A stretch of DNA of 64,000 nt from Gnetum montanum (GCA_015680685.1 MNCI01002172.1:408507-472506), one strand, 5' to 3'. Numbered from the stretch's first letter, positions 11,147-23,388 are shown. Notes: generated by a model from the letters alone, not told the origin. Made by a program: numbers and translations.

Positions 11147-13134
11147 CCCCTCCATGAGCCTAAAATAATTAGTACTCATACTACCTCTGCTGGTGGACAA
11201 CCTTGCTCACTATTTTGGATCTCCTCCTTCCAACTCAGTCATGGGGGACATGGCCACCTATGCCAACCATTATAGGCCCTTAGCCCTTTTTGTATTTTTT
11301 GTTTTACACATTTTGCCAATCTTTCTTATTTTTGTTTTTGTTTTACACCATCATTCACATTTTTACTATTTCTTTGTTTGATTTACTTTCATTCATCATA
11401 CAATAAGTGCTCATGATGGTGGATTGTATTATAATAATGTTGATTGTTAATGTTTGGTTTTTACCTTTGATTCTCAATGTTGATATTAAGATATGGTTCT
11501 TTTGATAAAATAGGCAATGAGTTTACACCATCCATTCCTCTATTCAACTCTATGGTCTCCCTTGGTTTTGGAACTATACTATCCCTTTTTCTAAATAAAC
11601 TTATTAATGAATTGGTGGCTTGGTATTCTTCAAACCGAGGAAGGACTCAATGGATGAAAAGGGTGTGACTTCAAGGGAATTTGATGCACATGTGCTGGCT
11701 ATTCTTTTGGTGCTTGGATGTTTTTTCTTGGATTTTTTGCCATTCTGCCATCGATCAAATATTAGGAAGCTAAGTGAATAAAAATAAGTCTTTGCATGGT
11801 GTGGTTCTCATTAAAAAAAAGTGGGAATTAAAAGCACACCCCTTATACATAATAAAGAAATATGGGCTGCAAGCACTAGTTATGGCACTGGAAAGACATG
11901 TTACCCATGCTTGAAGGTTCCCTCTAACTAAGGCGCTTTCTTGCTTCTTGCTTCTCCATTTCACTCTCCTTGGGATGGTGGTGACTCTTCATGGAGGCAT
12001 TCTTATTGCTTCAAGAGGATGGATTGGCCAAGTGTATTGATGCGAGGTCATTGAGTGCAGTTGGTTAATGAGTTCTACTCAATCACATTAACCATGACAT
12101 ACACAAGGGACTGTACACAACCTTGCTCTTGGGATTCCATTCCATTTCTACTCTCTATATTTCTTTCCATTTTCCACCTCATTGTCAATTTTATGATTAG
12201 TCCATATCTTGGTTGATGCATTGTTTTCCCTTGGTAAATTCTTGTGGCTAAGTTTTTAACTCTTGCTTCCAAATGATATTCCTAGGGCCTATGGACTCTT
12301 TGGTTTGTCGGTTTTTCAAGGAATAAAGGGCATGAGCCTACTTTGGAGGAGGACCCACTGGCATTCCTTTTTGATGCAATTGTTAAGTTATTTTCCTTAA
12401 ACATTATCTATAATCAACCATTTCTCGTTTCATCCCCATCTTTGACATCCACTTTATTGGCATTGTTGTTGTTATTTCTTTTCATCTTTCTTGTTACTTA
12501 TATTTTTCCATCTTATTACTACCGAAGGTTCGCTCTTTGTCATGGGGGCCCTAGCACAAATTTTTTAATTTCTCCATTCTACTACTTGCCTAACCCCTAC
12601 ACCTTGGGTAGTTATTAATAATAAACCCCTAACCTAGTTTCTGCCATAACAACAACCTAGCCAATGCACTTTATATTGAGGAAAGGTATCAATTGCATTG
12701 TGGCTTACTTATCCTTGCTCATTCATGATTGTGTTGTGTGTGCAGATGGCAATTACATGAACTATGGATTGGAATAGGAGGAAGCACTCAGGATGGCTTG
12801 GAGTTGGAACATTTACTCCAAGAACAAGTCTAGTCATGTGGCTATGGATAAACAACGGAGGGCGTAATCTCGACATTGGCAGCAACATGCCTCATTTTCT
12901 TTTCTCCCTCTTTCTCTTCAAGCTATCAAGTGAAGGTCTAGATGTCATCCATGTACAGTGTTCACCATAAAACCTGTGAACACCAATGTTGCAATATGTT
13001 TGTCAATCCATTCACTAGGTACTTTGAGTTTATTATTCTCTATCATTGTCAATTATCATTCAATCAATAATCCCATACCTTCCCAAAATTTTGTAAGGAA
13101 CTTGAGGACAAGTTTTCATTCAGTCGTGGGGGTA
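11147..13134 (+). other. Element A 3' non-coding region and polypurine tract
   Basis: No protein domain. Two blocks are shared with elements B, C and D in the same element orientation: one at about 11880-11925 (CACTGGAAAGACATG ... CCCATGCTTGAAGG) and one at about 12318-12356 (AAAGGGCATGAGCCTACTTT then GGAGGAGGACCCA). The start (11193-11270) matches element D at 54120-54215. The region ends with GTGGGGGTA at 13126-13134, the likely polypurine tract. Confidence 0.6.
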
Positions 13135-13947
13135 TGATGAACCACGATATCACATCCGTGATATCATGGCCTTCCATGTGATATCATGTATGCGATATCA
13201 CAGCCTACCTCATTGCCTATAAATAAGAGGTGACTGCACTTGGTTTGCAATAGTTAGTCTTAGTCCCTTACCCAAACTCTTGCCTTTTCTCCCTCTCAGA
13301 GTTAGAATTATTTTTCCATGCCCATAGTAGGAGTCATAAAGTGAAGGGATCTTTATTTGAGCATTGTGTACCTGAGCACACCTTGTGTATGGCAATAAAG
13401 ATGAAATTTTTGATAAACCTTGCAACATTCAGAATAGATTAATTAATGTTAATTATTTTTACTTAATGCTTTCCTTAGTTAATTAATGATTCTCTCTCAC
13501 CCTACAATTCTCCTAAGGAAGCACACACAGTACGATCACTTCGAGCATGCGTGTAACACTTGGTAACCTAGTAACGATTAGTGTTTAGTAATCCCAGTAG
13601 TGTTGCATTGCTTCAGGATGTGTACAGCAAGTGAGAACGGATACTGGTGTTATGATCAGTTAGAGCCTAGTTAATAAGTAGTCAAATTAAATTAGTTACT
13701 TAGTTATCTCTCTCCTCCCTTATTAGTAGTAGGACATAAAAACACATAAAAAGTATAAAAATCATATGCTTCAAGTTTACTTAACCATACAATCATGACA
13801 TATAAGTAAGCTTAGGAAGATAACAATTGATCAACCCATTCTTGTTCCACAAAGGCGCATAGGCACTTAGTCCTTGGAATTCGACCGAATCATGCGTGAA
13901 TGCTCTTATTCCTATGGTTGAGTGTAGGGATACCTCACTGCTCATCA
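13135..13947 (+). repeat. Element A 3' LTR
   Basis: 813 bp, TGATGAACCACG...CTCATCA, with TATA box TATAAATA at 13218-13225. It is the partner of 5983-6764 and directly follows the polypurine tract. Confidence 0.9.
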
Positions 13948-14727
13948 AGATTGAATCCATGATCTCCTTCTTAAAATTTTTTAATAATAATAATTTAATA
14001 TTATTTTAATGCATGCATAACAAAATACTAAAAATAATGATATCTCTCAAATCATAATTCCAATTGAATGAAATTTGTATTGTTGGAATCATCTTGATGA
14101 GTATTATTCATTAGACATGGTCTTAGGGTTCAAAAATGAAGTTGTATTTTTCAATATTTTAAAAGGTCCAACTAGCTTATTCTACCAAAAATACATTAGT
14201 AGGTTGATGTATGACTAACATGATGACTTATAAATGACACTAAGTTACTTTTAAATGATATGCCAAGTTACCATGGTTAAGTGCTTAGGATAATGAGTTT
14301 CAACAAAACAAGATAAATTTAGGTCATGGTTACTAACTTTTTGGGAGAAACTTAGCAATGAACTTAATCACTTAATATTTATAATATTTAGATGGGTAAG
14401 AGTTACCTAGACTATTGTATCCTTGTCTTACCAACATCTCTTACAATTGATGAATCTTGATAAGGTGTAATTAGATCTTCATTGTTCAATGATATCCATG
14501 AAAGAATTTTATTGGTTGATGGGATTTGTCTTTTATAAATTTCTAGTCCATTATTCATGAAACCAATGAAAAGGTATCTTCTAGCTTACATCTCAAACAT
14601 ATGGTGCATTCAGTGATGATCAATGGCTTTCCCTATGTCATGGCTTCATGGTTCATCATGAGGTTCACGTTGTAGTTAGTCCATGGTTCTAAATGGCCCT
14701 TGGATCATGATTTACTCTAATACCAAT
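13948..14727. other. AT-rich, no gene; ends in an initiator-Met PBS (minus strand)
   Basis: No coding similarity was found. At 14714-14725 the minus strand reads TGGTATTAGAGT, two bases after the LTR at 14728-15300. This fits the plant initiator-Met tRNA PBS (TGGTATCAGAGC). The stretch is therefore probably the leader of a minus-strand LTR element whose body was lost or displaced by element A. Confidence 0.5.
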
Positions 14728-15300
14728 TGTGACATCCTGTTCCTAGATGTCATGGAAAATGTCAAATATACCTTCTATTAGACATTATGCATAAGAGGAC
14801 AATAGAACAAATGTCAAATATATGTAACAGTTGACATTATGGATAAAGGAAATAATAGGAAAAATGCAGAAAGAGGAAGAAAAGAATGATTTATTGATAT
14901 AGAATGGTGTATTTGAATGATGCTCTAAGAGTATTCCTTGGGGATTTCTTCCCTCAACATCTATCTCTTAAGAGGCAATCCAACATTGCCACCATAGTTA
15001 GGCCTACAACTAGCCAGAAGGAATGGCCAATCCTCTTACTATCCTGCTTCACCTAGCACCAGTGACTTGCCTATACTAGCTCTGCCACTCTGTCGACACA
15101 ACCTGTAAGCCCATGTATAAATGCCTTAGGTCAAACCCCCAAAGGTCATCTTGAGAGAGACATCCAATATTACAATATTCCCTTTTAGGTCTCAATTATA
15201 ACGTGTTCTTTCAAGTTTTGTTACGATAATGATAACACTTGTTATGAATAGGTACCATCTTCATTATGCAACAACATCATTTGAGAATGGGAATGTTACA
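14728..15300 (-). repeat. 5' LTR of a separate LTR element (initiator-Met PBS family), copy 1
   Basis: 573 bp. On the minus strand it runs TGTAACATTCCCATTC...GGATGTCACA, followed by the initiator-Met PBS. It is related to 41390-41879 and 50030-50487. The shared parts include TTTATTAATGTGGAA-like, CTTAGAGGCAAT, CACCATGGTTA-like and ATAAATACCTTAGG-like phrases. No target duplication is visible. Confidence 0.75.
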
Positions 15301-16946
15301 CTTATAGTTGGGGTGATGCTAGAAGTTCATAATATTGCACATCCCTTAAGAACCTCATTCTATAATTAGGGCTATGATGGGTAAAGAAATGGTTAATAAT
15401 GCATCAAAAGAAACTTGGATAAAACTACTTGAGATAGCCAGGGTATATCACTATTAACAATGAAATTAACTCACATAAGTAAGTAGCACAATTAATGACC
15501 TTATAATTAGTACACATTCTTCTTACTTCATCTATTTCTATCTCTTAGCTTATGAAAATTACTAATAATCTCAATGAGATTATTTTTTTCTCTTCCTTTC
15601 TTTTCCTTAAAATGTTAACTATGTATTTATCTTAATTACTAATTTATATCATATAGACCTTATAGTACCTTACCACCTTGTCATTATGACTTTTCTATAA
15701 CTGCCACCTATAATTTCAAGAAGTAATTGAACCTCTTTGACTCTTCTTTTGGCTTCCCAACATTCCTTTCATAGGAGTCAATGGTTGAGATCCCTATTAT
15801 GGACTACACATTGCAGATACTAGCCTTTGAAAGATCATATCTTATGATTTATTACAATACAGAAGTATATAAAATCCCTGATATATTTTCTATTAGTTTA
15901 CTTTCTTGTTCCTAGATTTATAGAATAAAGTAATTTTAATTAGCCTATGTTAAATGATATAACCTAGACTAATTATGAATGATATTAGTAAGTATAAGGA
16001 TAAAAGAGTAGGATACAATGAACATGGAAGCTAACCCAACATCAAGTTAGGAACTGAGTCCATTGGAGGTAATGCATCTCGAATCCTTAAAGCTTAGGAA
16101 GGGATGGAAACCTTGAGGTTATAAGTCATTCTTCCAATGAAAAAAATAAAATCTTGTGAGGAAAGGTAGCTTCTTCTTAGTCCTAGGTACAAACCTTCAT
16201 AACAAAGTTGTATGTGAACTCTTAACCAATACTTCGTATTCCAATTAAATAATGTTATAATAAGTATTGGTAAGGAAATGAATGAAGTATTAACAGTTTT
16301 CATTAGTTAATCAATAAATATTGATACACATCATGAAATACTATGATTTGTAATACTTTATCCTTTTGATGACATTGAATGAAATCAAGACCTTGATCCC
16401 TACCAATACATTGATAAAAAATAGAATAGTAATGAAGATATTAATGTATGTCAATATATCGATAGGAATTGATAAGAAAGCTATCAAATTTAATTGATGT
16501 CATTGTTAAAACATGATAGGTGAGAAATTTTCTCAAGACTCTTGCATTTTAATAGCATGAATGTGATAAAAAATGATAGAATTAATTTACATACTAGTAT
16601 TTAATCAATAATTATCACATCAGTGGCAAGAATTGATCCCTTTTTATCAAAATTTATTAATTTGATGATGAAATGTAATAAGACCAAAGTTAGAAGAAAA
16701 AGTAAGATAGTGATTCTAATTATATTATAGGAGTCACCATTTTTTCTTCGATTATGAAAACATAGAGCTGCCTATCCATGTGCAACCTCTATAATAGGTC
16801 TTTCTCAAAACCTAATGATGGCATAAGATAACATTAGGAATGAATAGCTGGGATGTAGAACCTTGGAAGGGAGTTGATCCAATATGCAAGATAAGATTTA
16901 TGTCCAAAACTTTGAGTAATGTTTTGTTATTTCTNATTTTTTGAAG
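15301..16946. other. No gene recognised; AT-rich
   Basis: Long AT-rich stretch with no recognisable coding similarity on either strand. It contains one undetermined base at 16935. Confidence 0.5.
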
Positions 16947-16984
16947 TGTTAGAATGCTAGCACATTCTGCAGATTCACATGTCA

Positions 16985-17430
16985 CCTTATCATGCTACAT
17001 AGCATAGCACCATGTCTACTACAGCATAGCATCCTATTACGCTGCGTAGCATAGCACCATGTCTACTATAGCATAGCACCCTGTTATGCTGCATAGTGTA
17101 GCACCATGTCTACTATAGCATAACACCCTATTACGTTGCATACTGTAGCACCATGTCTACTATAGCATAGCACCCTGTTACGCTATGTAGCATAGCACCA
17201 TGTCTACTGCAGCATAGCACCTTGTTATGCTGCATAGCATAGTACCATGTCTATTGTAGTGTAGCACCCTATTACGCTGCGTAGCATAGCACCATGTCTA
17301 CTACAATGTAGCACCCTGTTACACTACGTAGCGTAGCACAATGTCTACTGTAGCGTAGCACCATGTCTATTGCATCATAGCATCTTGCTACGTTGCATAG
17401 CATAGCACCATGTATACTACAGCGTAGCAC
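16985..17430. repeat. 47-bp tandem repeat, about 9 units
   Basis: Units begin CCTGTTACGCTGCGTAGCAT and continue AGCACCATGTCTACTATAGC followed by ATAGCAC. Starts are at 16985 (48 bp), 17033, 17080, 17127, 17174, 17221, 17268 and 17315, then a rearranged tail. Inside each unit GCATAGCA/GCGTAGCA recurs two or three times, so there is a shorter period too. The array lies in the U3 of the LTR at 16947-18298, upstream of its TATA box. Confidence 0.85.
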
Positions 17431-17546
17431 CCTATCCAACATTGCAGCCAGTGTCACGTGTCCTACATGTAACATGGGATGAGCATGGTCCCACCCATCA
17501 CACTACCACGTGGCACCTGATCTACATTTTGGGCTAACCCTAGCCC

Positions 17547-17554
17547 TATAAATA
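17547..17554 (+). promoter_or_regulatory. TATA box of the element F LTR
   Basis: TATAAATA preceded by C-rich sequence (CCCTAGCCC-like), about 115 bp after the tandem array. This is a typical plant LTR promoter arrangement. Confidence 0.55.
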
Positions 17555-18298
17555 TCCTTGCACCCTAATGTTTCAAAAGAAGAAAAAAAAGAGGAGAGGA
17601 GGGTTTGCATTCATTTCTCACCAGTGAGGCAGTTGGCACTTCCATTTTTGGCATTTGACACTTTGGCATCTTAGCACTTAGCTCCATGGGCGAATGAGAC
17701 CCAGAGCATACTACACCAACAAAGAGGCATAGCTACATCACACAGTATACTACATCCCCATTGTAGCCCTGTAGAACATCACATGGTACACTATGGCTAT
17801 CAACCCGGTAGGCACAGTCCAACACAGTGAGCACTAGACTTCATAGCTTGACACCATTGAGGCTATGACTACACTCCCACTACACCTATTGTACACTATG
17901 TATCCCTTTGTGAATCAGCTACACTCCCTCTTTTGGGGCAGTGTACTACTATTCTCAAACTCTATTGCATTTCTTAAGCATTTCTCTTTAGCATTTAGTG
18001 TAACACTTGTATTTTCTCACTTTTTTCATACATGTTTGCATGTTCACATCACTATTCTTAAGTTGGGACACCCTTCTACGCTCTAGCCTTCCCGAACCTA
18101 ATGCCCATGTGTAACGTAGCATAAACTCTTCTCACACATGGTCATTTTAACACCACGTAAGTCCTTGTCTGATCAACAAGATCATTCAGGGCACCTCATT
18201 TCTATTTTCTCTAGCATGGCCATCACACAGATTTGCGATTAGGCTATACGCTCAATGACCTCTCAGTGTTCCAGCCACCAACATTTTTAGACATAACA

Positions 18299-18444
18299 GT
18301 TTTTGGTGCTAGAAGGAAGGCCTTTCTCTATGTCCTTTCTGTGTGCCACGGGTAATCTTGCATGCTATCTATACCCCATCACCAGTAGCCTACTAGCGTA
18401 GATGTGACACCCTTGTGGTTTTCTATGCACCATGTGGTGTAGCT
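18299..18444 (+). other. Start of the element F body (PBS and leader), truncated
   Basis: GTTTTTGGTGCTAGAAGGA directly follows the LTR. The rest has no match elsewhere in the window, and homology to element C starts at about 18445. Confidence 0.4.
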
Positions 18445-20400
18445 AAATGATTTTTCCTCTTGCTCTACATGTTGTCCAGCGGGAACTTGTCCTTTGCCTC
18501 TCCTAGGTCATTTGCTCCCACCTTGAGCAGGACCTTCCTGTTGTTTGTGTTTTGGGGCCATCTGCAATCACACGAGCCAATCGTTAGTAAGGTTGTTTCC
18601 GAAGTTAGGTTCTACCTTATTGCTTGCCTTAATGGAATTTTTTTTTATCTCCTTGTGACGTTAATTACATGTCCCCAAAAGATTATAATAGTGAGTCCTT
18701 TTTTCTTAGGTGGTTTCCAAATCTATTTTTCCAGTGTAACTAAGGAGATAAAATTATTTTTGGCACATTTATCCTTAATGTTATAGCTAATTACCCTTGA
18801 TAATGTCCTTTGTGTGATGAAAAATTCCAAAAATGTTATGCACTATTCGATGTGTGCCCCTCCCCCATGACTAAGTTGAACACTCCAGGTTCAAGTAGGT
18901 TCAAACGGAATGAAAATTGGAGGACTAGTGAGCGAGATATAGGTATGAAAGCAAGAGATGCGCAATCGTAAGTGGTAGAGAGAAATTTGAAAAACTCCCC
19001 TGCATGAATAGTTGAAAATGATGNNNNNNNNNNNNNNNNNNNNNNNNNNNNNNNNNNNNNNNNNNNNNNNNNNNNGGGGGTCACATATATATAGGTTTTT
19101 GTGATGCGATATCGTGTATGCGATATCACGGCCTATCGATGTTAAGGCACTAGGGAATATACTGAATTTTGAAGATTTTTCTAAAATGAATTATGGAAAC
19201 TAAGGACTTATGGACAAGTGTTAAATGGCTCCAAGGTAATTTAACTAGTTTTGAAGGCACGAATAATTATGTGTGGGTGGAATTGATCAATAAGGTCTCG
19301 GGTGGTAAGGGAGAGCAAAAGGCCATGTGATGGTTCAAAGGAACGTTGGAATTCAAAGGGATAGTAATAAGGGAAAGAATATTCTTGAAAATACGCTGAG
19401 GGTAATAGATGGTATGTGGAAGATGTGTTATGAGTGCAAATTATAAAAATTATGCAAGTGGGTCCTCCCCAAAGCAGGTTCCAACCTATAATGCCCTTGC
19501 ATAACCACACTTAAAAGTGTCCTTGGGCACTCGAAGGGTTAAATGCAATCCACACTGGTTCCACAAAACACACACATGTAAATATCACCGAGATGAGGTT
19601 GAAATTCTACGCTACACAAGACACGAGTTACATGAGGAAACCGACCCAGGGCATAATGAATCCTACGTGTAAAGCATGATTAATGTGTCATTAACCCATC
19701 GTTCCAAGATCAGGACCAAGTCCATTCCTCTGATCTATGACACCACATTGTTTCATCCCATGATGAGTGACTATGAGAGTACCATAACAACAAGGCATAT
19801 GATCACTTGGCATTTTATTCAATGGAGGAGTAATTTTTGCTTTGTGGCACTATTTTTTTTATCGATTACTGAATCCAGAGAAGCTGCCAACCTTCAGGCA
19901 TGGGTGCATGTCTTTCCAGTGGGATCCCCTAGAACCACATTGAATTTTTGAGTGCCTTTTGATTAATCTTACTCCCATTTTGCATTAGATCTACAAGGAT
20001 CTTAGTACAACCATGTTGCATGATAACTCCCATAGATGTCACCAAAGAGAATCCATAAGTCCCCTTGATGTCACACCCTAATCATTCCCTCTTGGTCCAT
20101 CCTCCTTCATTTTGGGTACAATGAACATAAAATTAATTTTTTTAAGTGTTTGAGAATGTCAAGAATATCACTGTACCCTGGAACAAAACCTCTTATTTGT
20201 AGAATGGATGAGTGGGTGTAATGGGCTCATTGTCCAAATAATCGATCACTCGAGACTCGATAACATAGAACACACCTCAACCAATGAGCCACATGAGTTT
20301 TTTATTCACAGGTGATATTACTTATAAAAAGATAAAAAGATAAAAAGACAAAAGGATAAAACAAGAAATTGAAAAATGAAAAACTAGAAAACAAAAAGTT
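18445..20400 (-). other. Element B 3' non-coding region
   Basis: No protein domain. It holds the two blocks conserved with A, C and D: 19458-19505 (GTCCTCCCCAAAGCAGGTTC then CAACCTATAATGCCC) and about 19893-19935 (CTTCAGGCATGGGTGCATG). Around 19100-19135 there are GATATCG/GATATCA palindromes like those of the LTR U3s. Confidence 0.55.
19024..19075. other. Assembly gap (52 N)
   Basis: A run of undetermined bases. The sequence on both sides matches element C near 28424-28440, where no comparable extra length exists, so the gap size may be arbitrary. Confidence 0.95.
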
Positions 20401-20429
20401 GTAAAATTAAAGAAAATAAAAAGTAGTTA

Positions 20430-22430
20430 TTAATCCTGCTTGTTATTAGAATGGGGGCATCCCCCATAACTAAATGGTTGAGCATGGTGAGGATTAATAA
20501 ATGAAATATGAGGATCCTTGCATGTTGGGAATACTAAAACTTGATCATACCTACCCCATTGGGGTTCACACACTTGATTATAGTAAGTGTAGTGGGGAAA
20601 TTTATAAGATGTGGTTACCTGGTAAGGAGTTGACCCACTATGATACTTGAGACCATAAGATGGCATGCAAGGATTGGGATGTCATCCTCCATGGCTGTAT
20701 TCATTGGGCCGTATGGTTGTTGGAGTGTTAATTGGTGGCCCTGATGAAGTAACACGAGGTGTTTGGTTCGAAGAGAAGGATGCTCCACAGTGTTGGACTT
20801 GTGCTAAGTTAGAGAATGTAGTGGCCTTGGAACTATGTTGTCCCTTCCTATGGTCATATCTAAAGAAGGGACGTTTTCAAAGCTGGTGATATGGCTCACT
20901 GCTGTTGGCAATAGTAGCACAAGTAACATTCGTGGGTTGTTGTTGTGGTGCAAACACTTCAGAAATAGTTGGTAGCAATGTAGAAGGATAGAAGGGCTGA
21001 GAATGTTGAAATTGAGAAGAAGTGTAAGGTACACAAGGCAGTGGTTTTGTTGAAGACATGGGTTGATAGTATTGAGGAGAATGATAATGCGGAAAGATAG
21101 AGTATGTTGACCCAGTTGGGGAAACAAGATGTTGAACTAGATAAGAATTTAGATTCGGATGATATGAAGGGTGTCTCTAGTTTAGGGGTAGCTTCCCCCA
21201 CCACTGGGATTGTTGCCACTATGATCGAACATAGTATCTCTATACAAACTCTGGGTGTAACGCGCTTCCCCAATGCTCATATAAATGTAACAAGATTGGG
21301 CACTAGCCCTTGGGGTGATTGTACAGGAAAATGTTGCATTCATACGTATGATTAGCAGTTGAGCCCTTATCTTCCTCATCCCTTCTTTCCGATTGTCTAA
21401 TGATACGTTGTCTTGCTTCTCAGGTTGTCAAAACTCTATCTCCAATAATATCAATATATTCTCCACACTTTGTATGCGTCCATTCCAACATCTTATTGAT
21501 CTTTGCCTTGACTTCCTCTAATGATTTTGGTATTGGAAAATATGGTTATCCTCCTTGAGATTGGTTGATTTCTCCTTTTTTTGATTTATGAACCTCTGTT
21601 AAGTTGAGATTTTGGTCCTGTTGATGTTTTTCAACACTCTCCCATCTAGCCATTTCTCCTTCTTCTTTTTCTACCCGCTTAATAAGCTCTTGGACATGAT
21701 GGGTTTGTAGTTCATATAATTGACCTTAGGCATACATCCCTAGGGTTTCTCTTGTTGCATCACGAAGCCCATCAATGATATGGTACATTAGCCTTTCCTC
21801 AGAGAACTCATGGCCTAGATAGTTGTTTAACAGTGCATAATATCTTTTTAAGGCCATGTCCAAGGGTTAATGTTGTGCTTGTTTCCACTCTTGGATTTGT
21901 TTCCTCAAGGCCAACACTCTTGCGTAGGTTTGATATCTTTCGTTAAAGAGTTCTACCATTGTTGGCCAACATCGTATTGAATTCAACTTTAATGATCTAT
22001 ACCATACTTTTGCTTGCCAACGAGTGTCATAGGAAAGAGCTTAATTTTTTGCCAACTGTTATCAATGTTGTTCCATGCACAGGCATTGTAGAAGGCTTGT
22101 AAATGTTGTTGCAGATCTAAGTCATAGCCCCCTGAGAAATTGGAAAAGTTTTTAAATCGAGCTTGGGTAGGCAGCTCTCTTTATGATGCCTACGAGAGAT
22201 TTGAACAGCCTCTTGTATTTGTGTTAGGCTTGTGGTGGCCAGTACGGGTTCATCGTCATTGAGGAAGTTATGCTTTCATGCATTGGGACGATGCTGCTTT
22301 CATTTATGTTTATAAGAAACCCCCACCTTAGATTGCGTACTCCAATCTTCATTGTCATATAATTCATTGGTTCTCCAATGAATTTCCTCGCTAGGTATGC
22401 CATTATCATAGTCTTGTAGGAGAGGCATGG
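20430..22430 (-). pseudogene. Element B gag remnant
   Basis: It parallels the gag of element C throughout. The C-terminal part (20666-20430) reads YHSGSTPYQVTTSYKFPHY and VCEPQWGRYDQV as in C. The middle holds the zinc-knuckle region (near 21340). The N-terminal part covers the Gag capsid region (21960-22200) and a start region near 22430. Frames change several times, unlike in C, so this copy is more decayed. Gag would form the particle; with no pol nearby the element could move only with help from another element. Confidence 0.65.
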
Positions 22431-22550
22431 TTGTGCAATTGTGTGTGAATTTATATGTAGCTTTTTATAATGATTTCCTCCTAAAAGATATATCGTTAAT
22501 TCCTGTAAAATGACCTTGTATGATATAACTAATCTAGATAACTAGCACTG

Positions 22551-22568
22551 TCCCCAGAAACGATGCCA
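22551..22568 (-). other. Element B primer-binding site (tRNA-Asp type)
   Basis: On the minus strand it reads TGGCATCGTTTCTGGGGA, one base after the LTR. It has three differences from the Asp-type PBS. Confidence 0.75.
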
Positions 22569-22569
22569 A

Positions 22570-23388
22570 TGATGAGTGGTGAGGTAACCCTACACTCAAC
22601 CATATGAATACGAGCGTTTCACGCAAGATCCGATCGAACTCCGTAGACAAACTAGTTGTGATATCTAGATAGTTACTCTTAGATCGTAATTCGTTGTCTT
22701 CCCACCTAGACTAGTATTAGCTTTGTCATGTATGGTTTAGTCCAGAGTGAGGTGTATGATGTGTTCCTACACTAATGCTACTCCTGGGTGTGATGGTAAA
22801 TAATATCGACTAACTAGGAGAGGGAGAGAGTGAGAGAGAATCTAACTAGCCTAAGCGCAATGAGCATCCATTCCTTAATGATCCATACACATCTTGGACC
22901 TTGTGCATGACTACTACTGGGATTACCAAGCACAGATCCTAGGTACGCTACTGGGTTACCAAGTAGTCACACTTAAATGCTCGTGATTAAGTCATACTCA
23001 TTCAGCGTTACTAGGAGATAAGGGTAAAGAGATATTAACTAGGAAAATAGTAAATAACAATAATAATTAAATAATTAAACTAAGTGGATGCTGCAATGAT
23101 GAAGTAATCTCGATCTTTATTACCAGTCATGTGCATGTACAAGTACATCACACTCGAATAAGGATGCTGTACAATTACAATCACCACACTGCGGGCATGC
23201 ACTGGGAGAGAAGGGTTGAGAGGAAAAACTAATGTACTAAAAACTTATTGAAAACTTAAATTTAAAAACTCTAAAAACTACCTACTAGATCTGTCTACCT
23301 CTTATTTATAGATGAGGAGACATGCTATGGTATCGCGTACATGATATCACATATGCAATATCGCGGCCAACAAAATGATAACTCATCA
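22570..23388 (-). repeat. Element B 5' LTR
   Basis: 819 bp; on the plus strand it reads TGATGAGTGGTGAGGTAACC...AACTCATCA. It is related to the element C LTRs over most of its length. The TATA box is at about 23303-23310 (minus strand), and GATATCAC-type palindromes occur at 23340-23365. Confidence 0.85.

Larger units (their letters stand above)
5983..13947 (+). mobile_element. Element A: Ty3/gypsy LTR retrotransposon, deleted for RNase H and integrase
   Basis: Two direct LTRs (5983-6764 and 13135-13947) both run TGATGA...TCATCA. A PBS follows the first and a short G-rich polypurine tract precedes the second. Between them lie gag, protease and reverse transcriptase remnants in the standard order, then about 2 kb of non-coding 3' sequence. 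RNase H and integrase are absent: near 11141-11146 the RT text NYYR joins directly to sequence matching the end of integrase in element D (shared CCATGAGCCTAA). The 5-bp flanks (GGTTC and AGATT) do not match, so the target duplication is lost or the ends were rearranged. Lineage: Ty3/gypsy, probably Athila/Tat side, from the tRNA-Asp PBS and the CX2CX3HX4C-type Gag finger of its relatives; this is inference. Confidence 0.88.
16947..18298 (+). repeat. 5' LTR of a third LTR element family (element F), with tandem repeats in U3
   Basis: 1352 bp, TGTTA...TAACA, giving a perfect 5-bp inverted terminus. U3 holds the 47-bp tandem array (16985-17430). A TATA box TATAAATA lies at 17547-17554. Directly after the LTR comes GTTTTTGGTGCTAGAAGGA, which resembles the PBS region of Tat-type Ty3 elements; I cannot name the tRNA with confidence. 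Only about 150 bp of the body follows before element B sequence starts at about 18445. No second LTR was seen. Confidence 0.65.
18445..23388 (-). mobile_element. Element B: non-autonomous Ty3 element with gag only; 3' part missing here
   Basis: Collinear with element C from 27843 to 32928: 3' non-coding blocks, gag, PBS and 5' LTR in the same order. No protease, RT or integrase sequence occurs between gag and the non-coding region, as in C. The left end stops abruptly at 18445 with no 3' LTR. The missing part would correspond to C 24080-27843, and the ORF2 copy at 1-1857 supplies most of its body part, so B may be split by later insertions (see findings). An assembly gap of 52 N lies inside it. 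Confidence 0.75.

Noticed and set aside
12343-12618. 91-codon frame with a hydrophobic stretch, as a membrane protein
   Set aside because: It lies in the 3' non-coding region of element A across a conserved non-coding block. No corresponding frame exists in B, C or D.
5983-13947. Endogenous pararetrovirus or retrovirus-like sequence
   Set aside because: Paired LTRs, a tRNA-Asp PBS, gag-protease-RT order and (in D) integrase after RNase H are those of a Ty3/gypsy retrotransposon. No movement-protein or coat-protein motif was seen.
16985-17430. CRISPR-like regular array (47-bp period)
   Set aside because: Units are contiguous with no unique spacers, and they lie inside an LTR of a plant retroelement. 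This is a tandem repeat.
20804-21379. Several overlapping frames in element B
   Set aside because: They are shifted readings of the decayed gag C-terminus, as seen by comparison with the single gag frame of element C.
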